DNA of 64,000 nt from SIG607 sp045592625 (GCA_045592625.1 JAZNVC010000016.1:1-64000); one strand, 5' to 3'; numbered from the stretch's first letter, positions 26,675 to 34,557 are shown. Notes: generated by a model not told the origin, from the sequence alone. A program made the numbers and translations.

Positions 26675-26959
26675 ATGACAACACTTGAAGATTTATACTA
26701 CGGCAACATCAGTCCGCACGAAAGGTATATTAAGCGAGGAACGAGAGTTGATAAGCTTGTCAAGCTGATATGCAAAAACGAAGAAGAACTCAACTCCAGT
26801 CTGACAGAGAAACAAAAAGAAACCTTTGAAAAGTTCAAGGACTGCACAAGCGAATTGTCCTGTATCACCGAGCGTGAGGCGTTTTGTTCGGGATTTATTC
26901 TTGCAACACGCATAATGGTGGAAGTGATGCAAGGCTTAGAGGAGGTCGAGGATATATAA
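26675..26959 (+). CDS. DUF6809 family protein
   Basis: 94 residues. Family opening T-L-E-D-L-Y-Y-G-N-I-x-P-x-E-R, a helical middle (KEETFEKFKD-like) and AFCSGFILATRIMVEVM near the end. These small helical proteins are common on mobile elements of Clostridia and have no known function. AAAGGAGGT is 8 bases before the ATG at 26675. Between the Mrr gene and the mobilization region; ends at its own terminator. Confidence 0.8.
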   Translation: MTTLEDLYYGNISPHERYIKRGTRVDKLVKLICKNEEELNSSLTEKQKETFEKFKDCTSELSCITEREAFCSGFILATRIMVEVMQGLEEVEDI

Positions 26960-26987
26960 AAAATGTATTTTTTCTCTGCGGTAGAGT

Positions 26988-27017
26988 AGTGTCGCTTCGG
27001 CGGCACTATTTTTTTGT
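26988..27017 (+). terminator. DUF6809 terminator
   Basis: AGTGTCGC-TTCG-GCGGCACT with UUCG loop, then seven Ts. Confidence 0.85.
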
Positions 27018-27130
27018 AATTTTTTAAATAATTCTTACTATTAAAAAGAATATTTAGCGCTAAAAAAGATTAAAAAATACCAGAAAAAATTATTGTAAAA
27101 CCGTCCTAATTTTTATAAAAATTTAAGGCC

Positions 27131-27159
27131 TTGACAAAACTTTTAAACTCCGGTAAAAT
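27131..27159 (+). promoter_or_regulatory. Near-consensus promoter of the mobilization leader
   Basis: TTGACA (27131-27136), 17 bases, TAAAAT (27154-27159). The transcript would carry a leader of about 400 nt before mobC. Confidence 0.65.
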
Positions 27160-27255
27160 AAGCATCCAAACTAAATAAGCGTATAAAGTCTTCGTGTTTT
27201 ACATAGCCAAAATTAGCTTGAAATCACAAGGCTTATTTTTATCTCTGTCGGTATG

Positions 27256-27341
27256 TTCCTTGACAAAAGCATAAACGCAAAATAAATCCCTGCGCGGATA
27301 CTGTCAAGGAATAACCATACAGTTTTAGCGCAGGGATTTTT
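27256..27341 (+). promoter_or_regulatory. Interleaved inverted repeats: possible conditional terminator in the mob leader
   Basis: Arms A TTCCTTGACA (27256-27265) and A' TGTCAAGGAA (27302-27311), and B AAATCCCTGCGC (27284-27295) and B' GCGCAGGGATTT (27328-27339) followed by TTTTTATAT. Order A-B-A'-B': either A:A' or the B:B' terminator can form first, or both form a pseudoknot. Confidence 0.6.
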
Positions 27342-27391
27342 ATATATTACATAGAAAGGAGTGATTATCAAAATATGACTGCGGTAGAACT

Positions 27392-27480
27392 CTATCCCGA
27401 AGGGATAGGCAAGCATATTGTTTGTATATACAGCAGCCTTACGGCCGCCGCTTTACAAACAGCTTGTCGGGGTGAACCCC
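27392..27480 (+). other. oriT-like region
   Basis: Three palindromes in 90 bases directly before mobC: CTATCCC-GAA-GGGATAG (27392-27408), GTTTGTA…TACAAAC (27420-27460) and GGGGT-GA-ACCCC (27469-27480). Hairpins next to MobC and relaxase genes are where origins of transfer lie. A 48-codon frame (27375-27521) also spans it, with AAAGGAG 13 bases upstream, but its translation looks random. The remainder of 26960-27568 holds the promoter and leader described separately. Confidence 0.5.
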
Positions 27481-27568
27481 GGACCCCAAATAATACAACA
27501 ACGGGGAATAAACAGCGGTAGTATGGCTGCCGCAGAAAGAGAGGATAACTAAAACCAACAAGACAAAA

Positions 27569-27862
27569 ATGGTTGCCATGCGTTTTCGTGAGAACGATTA
27601 TGCGGCAATCAAGAAAAAAGCAGAAAAAGTGAATATGAACTTCACCGAGTTTGTAACGGCAGCGGCAATGAATAAACCTATAACTGTTATAAACGGTCTT
27701 TCGGAAGTGCTGAAAGAACAGAAAGCCATCGGCAGAAACATCAATCAGTTAACAACGCTCTGCAATATGGGTAAGATTGTATGTCACGATTTGCAAGAAT
27801 TAAAACAGCAATATGCTGATGTGCTTACCACACTTAATGAGATAGTCGGGAGGTGTGGCTGA
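27569..27862 (+). CDS. mobC: MobC-like relaxosome protein
   Basis: 97 residues. Ribbon-helix-helix start (MRFRENDYAAIKKKAEKVNMNFTEFVTAAAM), then GRNINQLTTLCNMGK, the MobC signature (PF05713). It binds oriT and helps the relaxase nick. The ATG used has no close ribosome site; GAGAGG at 27539-27544 sits directly before an ATA codon (27545) from which the frame is open, so either ATA, the ATG 24 bases later, or a mutated start is used. The stop overlaps the relaxase ATG by one base. Confidence 0.85.
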   Translation: MVAMRFRENDYAAIKKKAEKVNMNFTEFVTAAAMNKPITVINGLSEVLKEQKAIGRNINQLTTLCNMGKIVCHDLQELKQQYADVLTTLNEIVGRCG

Positions 27863-29205
27863 TGGCAACCTTTATGGCAATTCCCGAAAAAACACAGACC
27901 GCCACGGCGATGAAACGAGTGCTTGATTATGTTATGCAAGACAAGAAAACTGTCATAGACGGAATAAAACTTGTAAGCGGTCAGCACTGTGTTCCCGAAT
28001 CAGCGTATCAGGAGTTTATGGCTACCAAGCATCAATACGGCAAAGCAAAGGGTGTGTTCTTCAAACAGTATGTGCAGTCCTTTAAACCCGATTGCAACAC
28101 CACACCCGAACAGATACACCGCATAGGCTTGGAAACAGCAAAACTGTTTGATGGGTTTGAGGTGGTTGTAGCAACACACATTGACCGTGACCACTGGCAT
28201 AATCATTTCGTTGTTAACTCGGTAAACTGTGAAACAGGATATAAAATCCAAATCAACGAAAAAGGGTTGGAAGAACTACGGCACAAGTCGGATACAATCT
28301 GTCAGAAGTTTGGTTTAGAGGTATTAACACCATATCAAAAGCCCAAACAAAAATCTATAAATCAGCGAGAATACCGCACGGCCTTACGTGGTGATAGTAA
28401 AAAGCTGAAACTGACAAATGCGATAGATTATGCGGTAGCAACAAGCCGAAGCAAAAAGCAGTTTATCGAACAAATGGACAAGCTCGGATACGGTGTGAAA
28501 TGGATAGACCATTACAAGTATATAACCTATACCACACCGGACGGTCAGAGGTTTCGGGATAACCGATTACTTGATGACAAATATTTAAAAACTAATATGG
28601 AGGAATTATTTGCTTATGGATATGAACAATTTAAAACAGATAAATCAGATACAGCAATTGACAAAGGATACGGTAGAAGCATTGACAGAACCGATACAGC
28701 CGATGTACTTGATGTTCAAACCGGAACAGTACAATCTTTTGGCGAAGCACATTTCACAGACTGGGAATGCCATTGTAAGAAATACGGATTTGATATCCAA
28801 ATTGCCGACACAGGAATCCTTGGACGAAATGATGATGTACACGGTCAGGGACAATCTGTTTCAGGCACGGAGAATAATGGACGAGAGTATGAAATCGATC
28901 AAATCTTCAGCAACGGTAGAGTCATCGAATCAGACACAGCGTTTGAAAGAGATGATACACAAGGAACTGAAGGATATGATGGACGAGCTGAAAGCCAAGG
29001 ATTTGACACCGTGGAAGCTCAAACTGAAATGGGTAGCGGCTGGGGCGATATTGCCGTCGATACTTTGTATCTTGCAGCTGATATTACAATGATAGGAGAA
29101 ACGGACAATAATGATAAACAAAAACCGAAATTTGTCCGTGAACGCAAACGCGGACAAAAGAAACAACAAAATAATAACAGCAATGAAATGCAGTTAAAAA
29201 TGTAA
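27862..29205 (+). CDS. mobA: MOBP-type relaxase (VirD2/MobA family)
   Basis: 447 residues. N-terminal relaxase domain (about 1-250) with the metal-binding three-histidine motif HIDRDHWHNH (106-115) and FKQYVQSF earlier; a catalytic tyrosine should lie in the first 25 residues (Y23). The C-terminal half (about 255-447) is Gly/Asp/Thr-rich and low in complexity, probably because another gene is read in a second frame there. Nicks oriT and pilots the strand. ATG 27862 with GGGAGG 8 bases upstream. Needs a helper conjugation system, none seen here. Confidence 0.85.
   Translation: MATFMAIPEKTQTATAMKRVLDYVMQDKKTVIDGIKLVSGQHCVPESAYQEFMATKHQYGKAKGVFFKQYVQSFKPDCNTTPEQIHRIGLETAKLFDGFEVVVATHIDRDHWHNHFVVNSVNCETGYKIQINEKGLEELRHKSDTICQKFGLEVLTPYQKPKQKSINQREYRTALRGDSKKLKLTNAIDYAVATSRSKKQFIEQMDKLGYGVKWIDHYKYITYTTPDGQRFRDNRLLDDKYLKTNMEELFAYGYEQFKTDKSDTAIDKGYGRSIDRTDTADVLDVQTGTVQSFGEAHFTDWECHCKKYGFDIQIADTGILGRNDDVHGQGQSVSGTENNGREYEIDQIFSNGRVIESDTAFERDDTQGTEGYDGRAESQGFDTVEAQTEMGSGWGDIAVDTLYLAADITMIGETDNNDKQKPKFVRERKRGQKKQQNNNSNEMQLKM
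28616..29092 (+). CDS. Mobilization accessory gene nested inside the relaxase gene
   Basis: 158 residues in another frame, fully inside the relaxase C-terminal region. It looks like a real protein: a helical body with well-spread residues (MYLMFKPEQYNLLAKHISQTGNAIV), a coiled coil (about 95-130) and a C-terminal transmembrane helix (WVAAGAILPSILCILQLIL, about 138-157). GGAGGA (28599-28604) stands 12 bases before the ATG and 6 before a TTG at 28610. Compare ColE1, where mbeB and mbeD are nested in mbeA and MbeB is membrane-associated. Likely a relaxosome-to-membrane helper (inference). Confidence 0.65.
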   Translation: MDMNNLKQINQIQQLTKDTVEALTEPIQPMYLMFKPEQYNLLAKHISQTGNAIVRNTDLISKLPTQESLDEMMMYTVRDNLFQARRIMDESMKSIKSSATVESSNQTQRLKEMIHKELKDMMDELKAKDLTPWKLKLKWVAAGAILPSILCILQLILQ

Positions 29206-29250
29206 AGGAGTGAACTTGAAAACACCAAAAGATAAATGTTGTGTTGCTTT

Positions 29251-29421
29251 ATGGCAGCTAACAGAAGTGGTGTACCAAAACATGAATTAGAAATACTTGC
29301 ACGGTACTTCCTCCCGCAAATCCAAGCCTTCTTCGAGAGCGAAGAAGGCCGAAAAGAATATGAGGAATGGAAGACCAAACAAGCCGCGTTAAAGGCACAG
29401 ACCGCCGATAAAACGGTTTAA
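29251..29421 (+). CDS. Small helical protein of mobile elements
   Basis: 56 residues: MAANRSGVPKHELEILARYFLPQIQAFFESEEGRKEYEEWK…, a single amphipathic helical pair. Similar small genes follow relaxases in Clostridia elements; function unknown. ATG 29251; another ATG lies at 29236. AAAGGAG at 29204-29210 is too far away and instead fits a 25-codon frame (TTG 29216) in a second frame that overlaps this start, which may couple translation. Confidence 0.55.
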   Translation: MAANRSGVPKHELEILARYFLPQIQAFFESEEGRKEYEEWKTKQAALKAQTADKTV

Positions 29422-29432
29422 AACGCGCACAA

Positions 29433-29460
29433 GGGCAGAGAGCGAAACTCTCTGCCCCAA
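29433..29460 (+). terminator. Terminator of the mobilization operon
   Basis: GGGCAGAGA…TCTCTGCCC, 9-bp GC-rich stem. Marks the end of the mobilization backbone. Confidence 0.7.
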
Positions 29461-29488
29461 CTTACAGTTACAAATTTTTCAAAAAATA

Positions 29489-29517
29489 TTGTTTTATCTC
29501 TAATATTATGATATAAT
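29489..29517 (+). promoter_or_regulatory. Promoter of the ATPase-methyltransferase operon
   Basis: TTGTTT (29489-29494), 17 bases, TATAAT (29512-29517). Gives the three-gene cargo operon independent transcription. Confidence 0.65.
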
Positions 29518-29559
29518 GTTAAAATAATAAAAGTGCATTGTAAAAATGGTGGTGAGTTT

Positions 29560-31254
29560 TTGAAAATTTCTTCCATTAATTTAAAAAAATCAAAAAGAGG
29601 AATCACCCAGTTCTCTCATTGTGAACTGGGGGATGTTGTTATCCTAACAGGAAGCAATGGATCCGGCAAAACTCGCCTTTTGAAAATTATAGAGCAATAT
29701 GTTAATGATTTGCATTGTGGTACTAGCGATAAAACAATCGAGTTGAAATTTGTTGATGAAACTGGAAATGAAAAAGATTTAGATTTGTCTAACGCACAAC
29801 AACTTAAAATTGTAAACTATTCTCATTATGATGCTCATTTGCAATCCCCAAAGAAATTTACACCATATGTAATACATAAAGCAAAGGATTTATTAAATAA
29901 TTGTGATTATGAAGAAACTGCATTAAACTCTTTATTATTCTTATATGATATGGCAATGGGCTATTCGAATGAATTTAAAGACGGCACACAATTTGAACTG
30001 TTTAGAAATACTATTAGCAAGGATTTTGGAATAAAAATAGCTGTAGAAGAAACTGACGGAAGAAAAAAATTACAATTGTTTGATTTGGATGTCGACAACG
30101 CCGCATTATCTCCTGGACAGCAATACTTAATTAGAATCGCGGTTGCTTGTTTTCAAAACAAAGTTGAAAACAACACAGTCTTCATTTTAGATGAACCAGA
30201 ACTTCATTTGCATCCAAAAGCATTGATAGATGTTGTTTGTTGTTTAAGAGAAACATTTAAGCACAGTCAATTTTGGATATCGACACATTCGCTGCCTTTG
30301 ATTGCATATTTAACCGCAACCGTGAAAGATACTACGGTGTTTAATATAAGGAACGGAACACCCGAACTTTTTAGAAGTGACTCCTCAAACTTATTAGCCG
30401 GATTAATTGGTTGTGAGGATAACCAGTTGGCTGTTCAAATGGTTTTATCTACTCCAGAAGAATATGCAAGCAACAAATTCTCAGTTGAATGCTTTGACCC
30501 TCCACAAACAGTAGGTGCAAATCCAAATGATGTTCAAAATAAAATTATTCGTCAGTTACTAAAACCGGGTGACTTAATTGTGGATTATGGTGCAGGAAAA
30601 GGTCGCTTTTTTGAAGGATTAGCCATTGATTATGCAGAGGAAAATATAGCAAAAGAAATACAGTATTTTGCATTTGATCCTGAAGATAAAGATGCTGAAA
30701 AATGCAAATCAATAATGAATGCATATGGATCTACTTCAAAAAACTATTTCAACGATATTGGTGGTTTGACAGAAAAGGTTAATTCTAGTGCGGATTATGT
30801 ATTGTTGGTAAACGTTCTTCACGAAATAGCTCCCCAATATTGGGAAGAAGTTTTTGGAAACATTGATTATTTACTAAAAAAAGATGGGAAACTTATTATT
30901 GTTGAACGAAGTGAACTGACTGTGGGTGAAGCTCCATATGATAACTGCTTTTTGGTAATAACTCAAAACTCAGCTCATAGACTTTTCGGAGAAAAAAATG
31001 TTGATTATAATACACACCCTCAAAAAAAACATATAGCCAGATATATAATCAACAAAGATGGACTTAAAGTTACAGAAGATAAGATTAACCAATGTATACA
31101 ACAAATCCAACGTGATTCGTTTGAAAAAATAAAGTCTTTGAAGGGTGAGCATACAGATGCAAGCCAAAAATATAAGTCTGGACTTAAAATGGCCTTTTGG
31201 CTAAACCAATACGCAAATGCCTCTTTAATCATAGAAGATAAGAATAATTGTTAG
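29560..31254 (+). CDS. ABC-type ATPase fused to a class I SAM methyltransferase
   Basis: 564 residues, unusual architecture. Residues 1-260: SMC/OLD-like ATPase with Walker A GSNGSGKT (31-38), signature LSPGQQYLI (183-191), Walker B VFILDEPELHLHP (207-219) and H-loop STHS (241-244). Residues about 320-480: Rossmann methyltransferase with motif I IVDYGAGKGRF (340-350) and LLVNVLHEI (415-423); no DPPY/NPPY motif, so not a typical DNA N6-methylase. A helical C terminus follows. TTG 29560 after GGTGGTGAG; the frame is open to a GTG at 29533. Followed by two genes with near-zero gaps. Very AT-rich. Inferred role: defence, the ATPase sensing and the methyltransferase modifying or protecting. Confidence 0.75.
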   Translation: MKISSINLKKSKRGITQFSHCELGDVVILTGSNGSGKTRLLKIIEQYVNDLHCGTSDKTIELKFVDETGNEKDLDLSNAQQLKIVNYSHYDAHLQSPKKFTPYVIHKAKDLLNNCDYEETALNSLLFLYDMAMGYSNEFKDGTQFELFRNTISKDFGIKIAVEETDGRKKLQLFDLDVDNAALSPGQQYLIRIAVACFQNKVENNTVFILDEPELHLHPKALIDVVCCLRETFKHSQFWISTHSLPLIAYLTATVKDTTVFNIRNGTPELFRSDSSNLLAGLIGCEDNQLAVQMVLSTPEEYASNKFSVECFDPPQTVGANPNDVQNKIIRQLLKPGDLIVDYGAGKGRFFEGLAIDYAEENIAKEIQYFAFDPEDKDAEKCKSIMNAYGSTSKNYFNDIGGLTEKVNSSADYVLLVNVLHEIAPQYWEEVFGNIDYLLKKDGKLIIVERSELTVGEAPYDNCFLVITQNSAHRLFGEKNVDYNTHPQKKHIARYIINKDGLKVTEDKINQCIQQIQRDSFEKIKSLKGEHTDASQKYKSGLKMAFWLNQYANASLIIEDKNNC

Positions 31255-31265
31255 GGAGATTATTG

Positions 31266-31607
31266 ATGATGCAAACACTTGATACTAAAACTATTATTGT
31301 AAATTTACTAAAAGAAGACAGGAAAACCTATCTTTCTTTTAAAAGGCTTCAAAAATTACTGATATTTATATATGATGAGCTTTCAAAAACTCAAGATATA
31401 AACAAATACAATACCTGCTTTGATGTTAATTTTGATGCTATCGAAAGAACAGTTTTATATAACAACAATATATTTAGATTAGAATTAGATGGTGAAATAA
31501 TATATTTGAGAGAAACTGAATCTGCAGAAGAATTAGCTGAAAAGTACCAAACAGACGAAACAATTATAACACTCATTAATAAATTTATTTCCTCTAATGT
31601 CGCTTAA
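31266..31607 (+). CDS. Small protein of the ATPase-methyltransferase operon
   Basis: 113 residues, not recognised. A helical first half (KTYLSFKRLQKLLIFIYDEL) and a beta-rich middle (NIFRLELDGEIIYLRE), ending in a helix. The 'RLQKLL.F.Y' stretch faintly recalls the start of Panacea/SocA-like antitoxin domains, but too little to assign. ATG 31266 with AGGGAGA upstream, 11 bases after the ATPase-methyltransferase stop; its last codon touches the next gene. Its place between the two enzymes suggests an adaptor, inhibitor or antitoxin (inference). Confidence 0.6.
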   Translation: MMQTLDTKTIIVNLLKEDRKTYLSFKRLQKLLIFIYDELSKTQDINKYNTCFDVNFDAIERTVLYNNNIFRLELDGEIIYLRETESAEELAEKYQTDETIITLINKFISSNVA

Positions 31608-31624
31608 TGAAAGGTGAATTATTC

Positions 31625-33880
31625 ATGTTTGAAATTAAAGAAACAAAAACATTTATGGATTCTGTTCACGGATATATTGAAATACCTAAATGTTTTGTTG
31701 AAAATTTAATAGATACTGAATATTTTCAAAGATTGCGAAATGTTGACCAAACAGGAATGCGTATTCTTTATCCAGATGGTAAGCACGATAGATTCGGACA
31801 TTCTTTGGGTGTTTTTTATTTAGGTAACAAAGCAATTAATTCCCTTTTGGAAAACTTTTCTCATGACAAGTACTGGCATGTTCGTAGTGATTATACAAAC
31901 ATACTTTTTTGGGCAAAAAACAAGGTATTATTCCTTATAGCCTGTCTCCTTCACGATATAGGTCATGCCCCGTTTTCACATTCATTAGAAAAAGAAATAC
32001 ACGAAAATAGTGGTGGCGATCAATTTAAAGCAAAATTAGCTACCATTATAAACGAAAAAGAAAATAATACTGGTTCTCAAGAAATCTCCGCTATGAGTAT
32101 TTCTGCTTCACACCACGAGCAGTTAGGAGCTATGCTTGTTCTCGAAAAGCTCAATCAAAATATAGATAATATTTATAATATTCTTATAAAAGAATCTTAT
32201 CCTTACGATAATACAGAAACAATTTTATATGCTGAGCATTATAATTACAATACTGTTATTGACAAGAAGGATTTTGAATCTGATTTATGTTTTATTGCAA
32301 GAATGATTCTTGGATTAAAATATGATGAGTATGCGCCTGAAAAACAAATAAGAAATTGTTTTATAGATTTATTAAATGGAAGCAATTTTGATGTTGACAA
32401 ACTCGACTATATCGTGCGAGACACAAAAATGTCAGGAATCAGTAACATTTCCATAGACATAGAACGATTGTTGAAATCTATAAGCATTATTCCTAAAACG
32501 ATATACAAAGATTCCATTTTCAAAGATGATAATAGGTTTTCAAATTTAACAATACACTCTTTAGACAACGATGGCTCTAATTCAGCGGTAAGAATAGATG
32601 GTGCTATTAAAGGTGTTTTTAGGCTCTCTCCACAGACAAAAGTTAAAATATCTAAAGATAGTACATTTGTCTCTTTAAATGGAAAAGAAAAAGACGCTCG
32701 AATTAAATACATTGATTCTTCCGCGCGTTTTAATAAAGATACCATAGTATATAAGGATGGTCAACAAATTAATACGTTAGGAAATGCGGAAACAGGTTTT
32801 TATAAAGAATTACCAGCAAGTATTAATAATTTAGAATTTAATTGTAAAATAGAAAATGCAAGAGTTATAGGTAACAATGATTTTTACTTTGAAGTTTCTT
32901 GTTCTCAAGAGGCAGAGATTACAATTAACGGTGATTGTATAATTGAGATCACCGGAGACTTTGCTTCCAAATCGTCTATAACTTTTTTTGAAAACACTAA
33001 AATTAGCGGTACTGTTAAAGAAATTGTCGTTTTAAATAATCTAATAGATAAAGAAATACCAACAGCAAACAATTACAATATGTTTTCTGTTGGTTTTAAA
33101 AAACAAGCAATAAATATAATTGCCAATGTGCTTGAAGCTCGCGACTATCTATATTTATGGTGCTACGCTCATCATAAAATAATGTACTACGCAAATTTTC
33201 TAATACCGGCTATTGCTAATAATATATTTTCAGCAAAAAAACCGGATGACTCTTTTCCAGATTTAGCATTGACATACGAAAATGTAGTTAGCCTAGATGA
33301 TGCATATATATGGACAGTAGTAAGACACCTCAAAAATAATGCTCCAGAAGAATTAAAAAAGCTTTGCAACGAGTTATTGTGTCGCAAATATAAAATCAGT
33401 TTATGGAAGTCTCTGGCTGAACATGATCTAATTTTTGATGTTTTTAGTGAAAATGAAAAACTTGAAATAAAAAATTTTTTAGCTAGCAATGTTGAAAAAA
33501 CACTTCCACATGTTTACGATAAAGGTTTTTCTGCTGGATTTATTAATAAAACACTTCTAACCATTTTAAAAGAACAATACGATTGCTTTAATAAAATTAA
33601 TAATATGATCTTTGTTGAAGCAAGTTATAAGCAAAAAAACACGGATGCACACAATACATTTGTTATAATGAACGACGAGGTTGCTCCAATGGATAAAATA
33701 CCCTTGTTGGTTGATCGAATTAAGATATCTCAAAGAAACACATCACATTATTTTTACGTATATTACGATCTCCTTGAAAACCAACCAATATCCAAGCAGG
33801 AACACGAACAGTTAAAGTATTGTTTGAAAAATTTTTTTGAAAAAAATATTTCAAACTTGAATTTAAAAGCTTTAATATAA
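31625..33880 (+). CDS. SAMHD1-like HD phosphohydrolase with beta-rich insert
   Basis: 751 residues. The N-terminal 300 match COG1078/SAMHD1: DSVHGYIEI, FQRLRNVDQTG, RFGHSLGV (H59), CLLHDIGHAPFSHS (H110, D111, H114), HHEQLG (H163, H164) and FDVDKLDYIVRD (255-266), so all metal-site residues are present. Known members cleave dNTPs to nucleosides and triphosphate. Residues about 315-480 form a beta-rich insert of repeating short strands not typical of the family; the C terminus is helical. ATG 31625 is preferred because GAAAGGTG lies 9 bases upstream; another ATG is at 31607. Last gene of the operon, ended by a strong terminator. Confidence 0.8.
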   Translation: MFEIKETKTFMDSVHGYIEIPKCFVENLIDTEYFQRLRNVDQTGMRILYPDGKHDRFGHSLGVFYLGNKAINSLLENFSHDKYWHVRSDYTNILFWAKNKVLFLIACLLHDIGHAPFSHSLEKEIHENSGGDQFKAKLATIINEKENNTGSQEISAMSISASHHEQLGAMLVLEKLNQNIDNIYNILIKESYPYDNTETILYAEHYNYNTVIDKKDFESDLCFIARMILGLKYDEYAPEKQIRNCFIDLLNGSNFDVDKLDYIVRDTKMSGISNISIDIERLLKSISIIPKTIYKDSIFKDDNRFSNLTIHSLDNDGSNSAVRIDGAIKGVFRLSPQTKVKISKDSTFVSLNGKEKDARIKYIDSSARFNKDTIVYKDGQQINTLGNAETGFYKELPASINNLEFNCKIENARVIGNNDFYFEVSCSQEAEITINGDCIIEITGDFASKSSITFFENTKISGTVKEIVVLNNLIDKEIPTANNYNMFSVGFKKQAINIIANVLEARDYLYLWCYAHHKIMYYANFLIPAIANNIFSAKKPDDSFPDLALTYENVVSLDDAYIWTVVRHLKNNAPEELKKLCNELLCRKYKISLWKSLAEHDLIFDVFSENEKLEIKNFLASNVEKTLPHVYDKGFSAGFINKTLLTILKEQYDCFNKINNMIFVEASYKQKNTDAHNTFVIMNDEVAPMDKIPLLVDRIKISQRNTSHYFYVYYDLLENQPISKQEHEQLKYCLKNFFEKNISNLNLKALI

Positions 33881-33901
33881 TAATGCCTAATGAAAAAATT
33901 T

Positions 33902-33943
33902 AGAAAACACCCGATGTTAAGAAATTATCATCGGGTGTTTTCT
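33902..33943 (+). terminator. Terminator of the ATPase-methyltransferase-HD operon
   Basis: AGAAAACACCCGATG/CATCGGGTGTTTTCT, 15-bp perfect stem. Confidence 0.9.
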
Positions 33944-34011
33944 AAAATATGACTTATAAAAAGTTTTGTTAAATTTTAGAATAATACCTAAATATCTAAT
34001 GTAAAAACAAC

Positions 34012-34054
34012 AAATCCGAACGCATCACCTATCACGGTAATGAAGTTCGGATTT
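34012..34054 (-). terminator. Terminator of the tRNA-CAU/tRNA-Trp transcript
   Basis: AAATCCGAAC/GTTCGGATTT stem, followed on the minus strand by TGTTGTTTTT. Confidence 0.75.
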
Positions 34055-34062
34055 ATCGCACT

Positions 34063-34137
34063 TGGCAGGGGTAGAAGGACTCGAACCCTCACAAACGGTT
34101 TTGGAGACCGGTGTGCTACCATTGACACCATACCCCT
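34063..34137 (-). tRNA. tRNA-Trp (CCA)
   Basis: Acceptor AGGGGTA/TACCCCT with encoded CCA, anticodon loop CTCCAAA giving anticodon CCA, T-arm GTTCGAGTC. Second of a two-tRNA transcript. Confidence 0.92.
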
Positions 34138-34179
34138 ATTTAAAAAAATCAAATGGCGGATGCGGACATCCGCCATTTC

Positions 34180-34256
34180 TGGTGGAGCATCAGGGACTCG
34201 AACCCCGGACCGACCGGTTATGAGCCGGGAGCTCTAACCAACTGAGCTAATGCTCC
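34180..34256 (-). tRNA. tRNA with CAU anticodon (Met or Ile2)
   Basis: GGAGCAT/ATGCTCC acceptor, encoded CCA, anticodon loop CTCATAA. The CAU anticodon reads AUG, or AUA if modified to lysidine; I cannot decide by eye. 42 bases upstream of tRNA-Trp. Confidence 0.9.
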
Positions 34257-34457
34257 AAATCAGCAACAACTATTATATCACATTTTCTCTATTTGTCAAT
34301 ACAAAAAATTGTTTTTTAGTATTTTATTTTTTAAGTTAATTTTCATTTTTTATTTGCTCAAAAAATAATATTATCGCACCTGACAGTTGCAAACAAAATC
34401 AATTTACACATATATATTTTTTAAAGACAAGCACCTTGTGGTTCATCACCTCCTTTT

Positions 34458-34494
34458 AGAAACCTTTGGTTGCTTTTTAAGAAACTTTTGGTTG
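34458..34494 (+). promoter_or_regulatory. Twin palindromic operators before the HTH-GlmM gene
   Basis: AGAAACCTTTGGTTG (34458-34472) and AGAAACTTTTGGTTG (34480-34494), 22 bases apart, i.e. two helical turns. Each has a palindromic core AACC-TTT-GGTT (second copy one mismatch). Probable targets of the XRE domain encoded 64 bases downstream. The rest of 34257-34557 is AT-rich; on the minus strand it shows AAAGGAGGTGAT, but no convincing gene follows. Confidence 0.6.
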
Positions 34495-34557
34495 GTAGAT
34501 ATATAAAGTGCTATTTGTTATCATACTATTAGTATATTGATGAAAGGCGGCATAAAA

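Larger units (their letters stand above)
18999..33945. mobile_element. Putative mobilizable island with defence cargo (ends not defined)
   Basis: A large serine recombinase at one end, MobC, MOBP relaxase, DUF6809 protein, oriT-like palindromes and several defence-type genes (REase-STAND, Fic, HEPN-like, Mrr, ATPase-methyltransferase, SAMHD1-like HD) between housekeeping regions. Left limit is placed at the recombinase's end, right limit at the terminator before the tRNAs. I could not find matching att repeats; the right end might instead lie near 29430, with 29.5-33.9 kb a separate insertion. No conjugation machinery is seen, so transfer would need a helper. Confidence 0.55.

Noticed and set aside
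27375..27521. 48-codon frame in the oriT-like region
   Set aside because: Ribosome site 13 bases away and composition dictated by palindromes; kept only as a note.
34063..34256. tRNA-Trp/CAU as attachment site of the island
   Set aside because: No duplicated tRNA 3' end at the left side, and large serine recombinases seldom use tRNA genes.
34441..34457. AAAGGAGGTGAT on the minus strand before the tRNAs, identical to the complement of the 16S rRNA end
   Set aside because: The only frame after it is 15 codons with no proper spacing; no rRNA sequence surrounds it.
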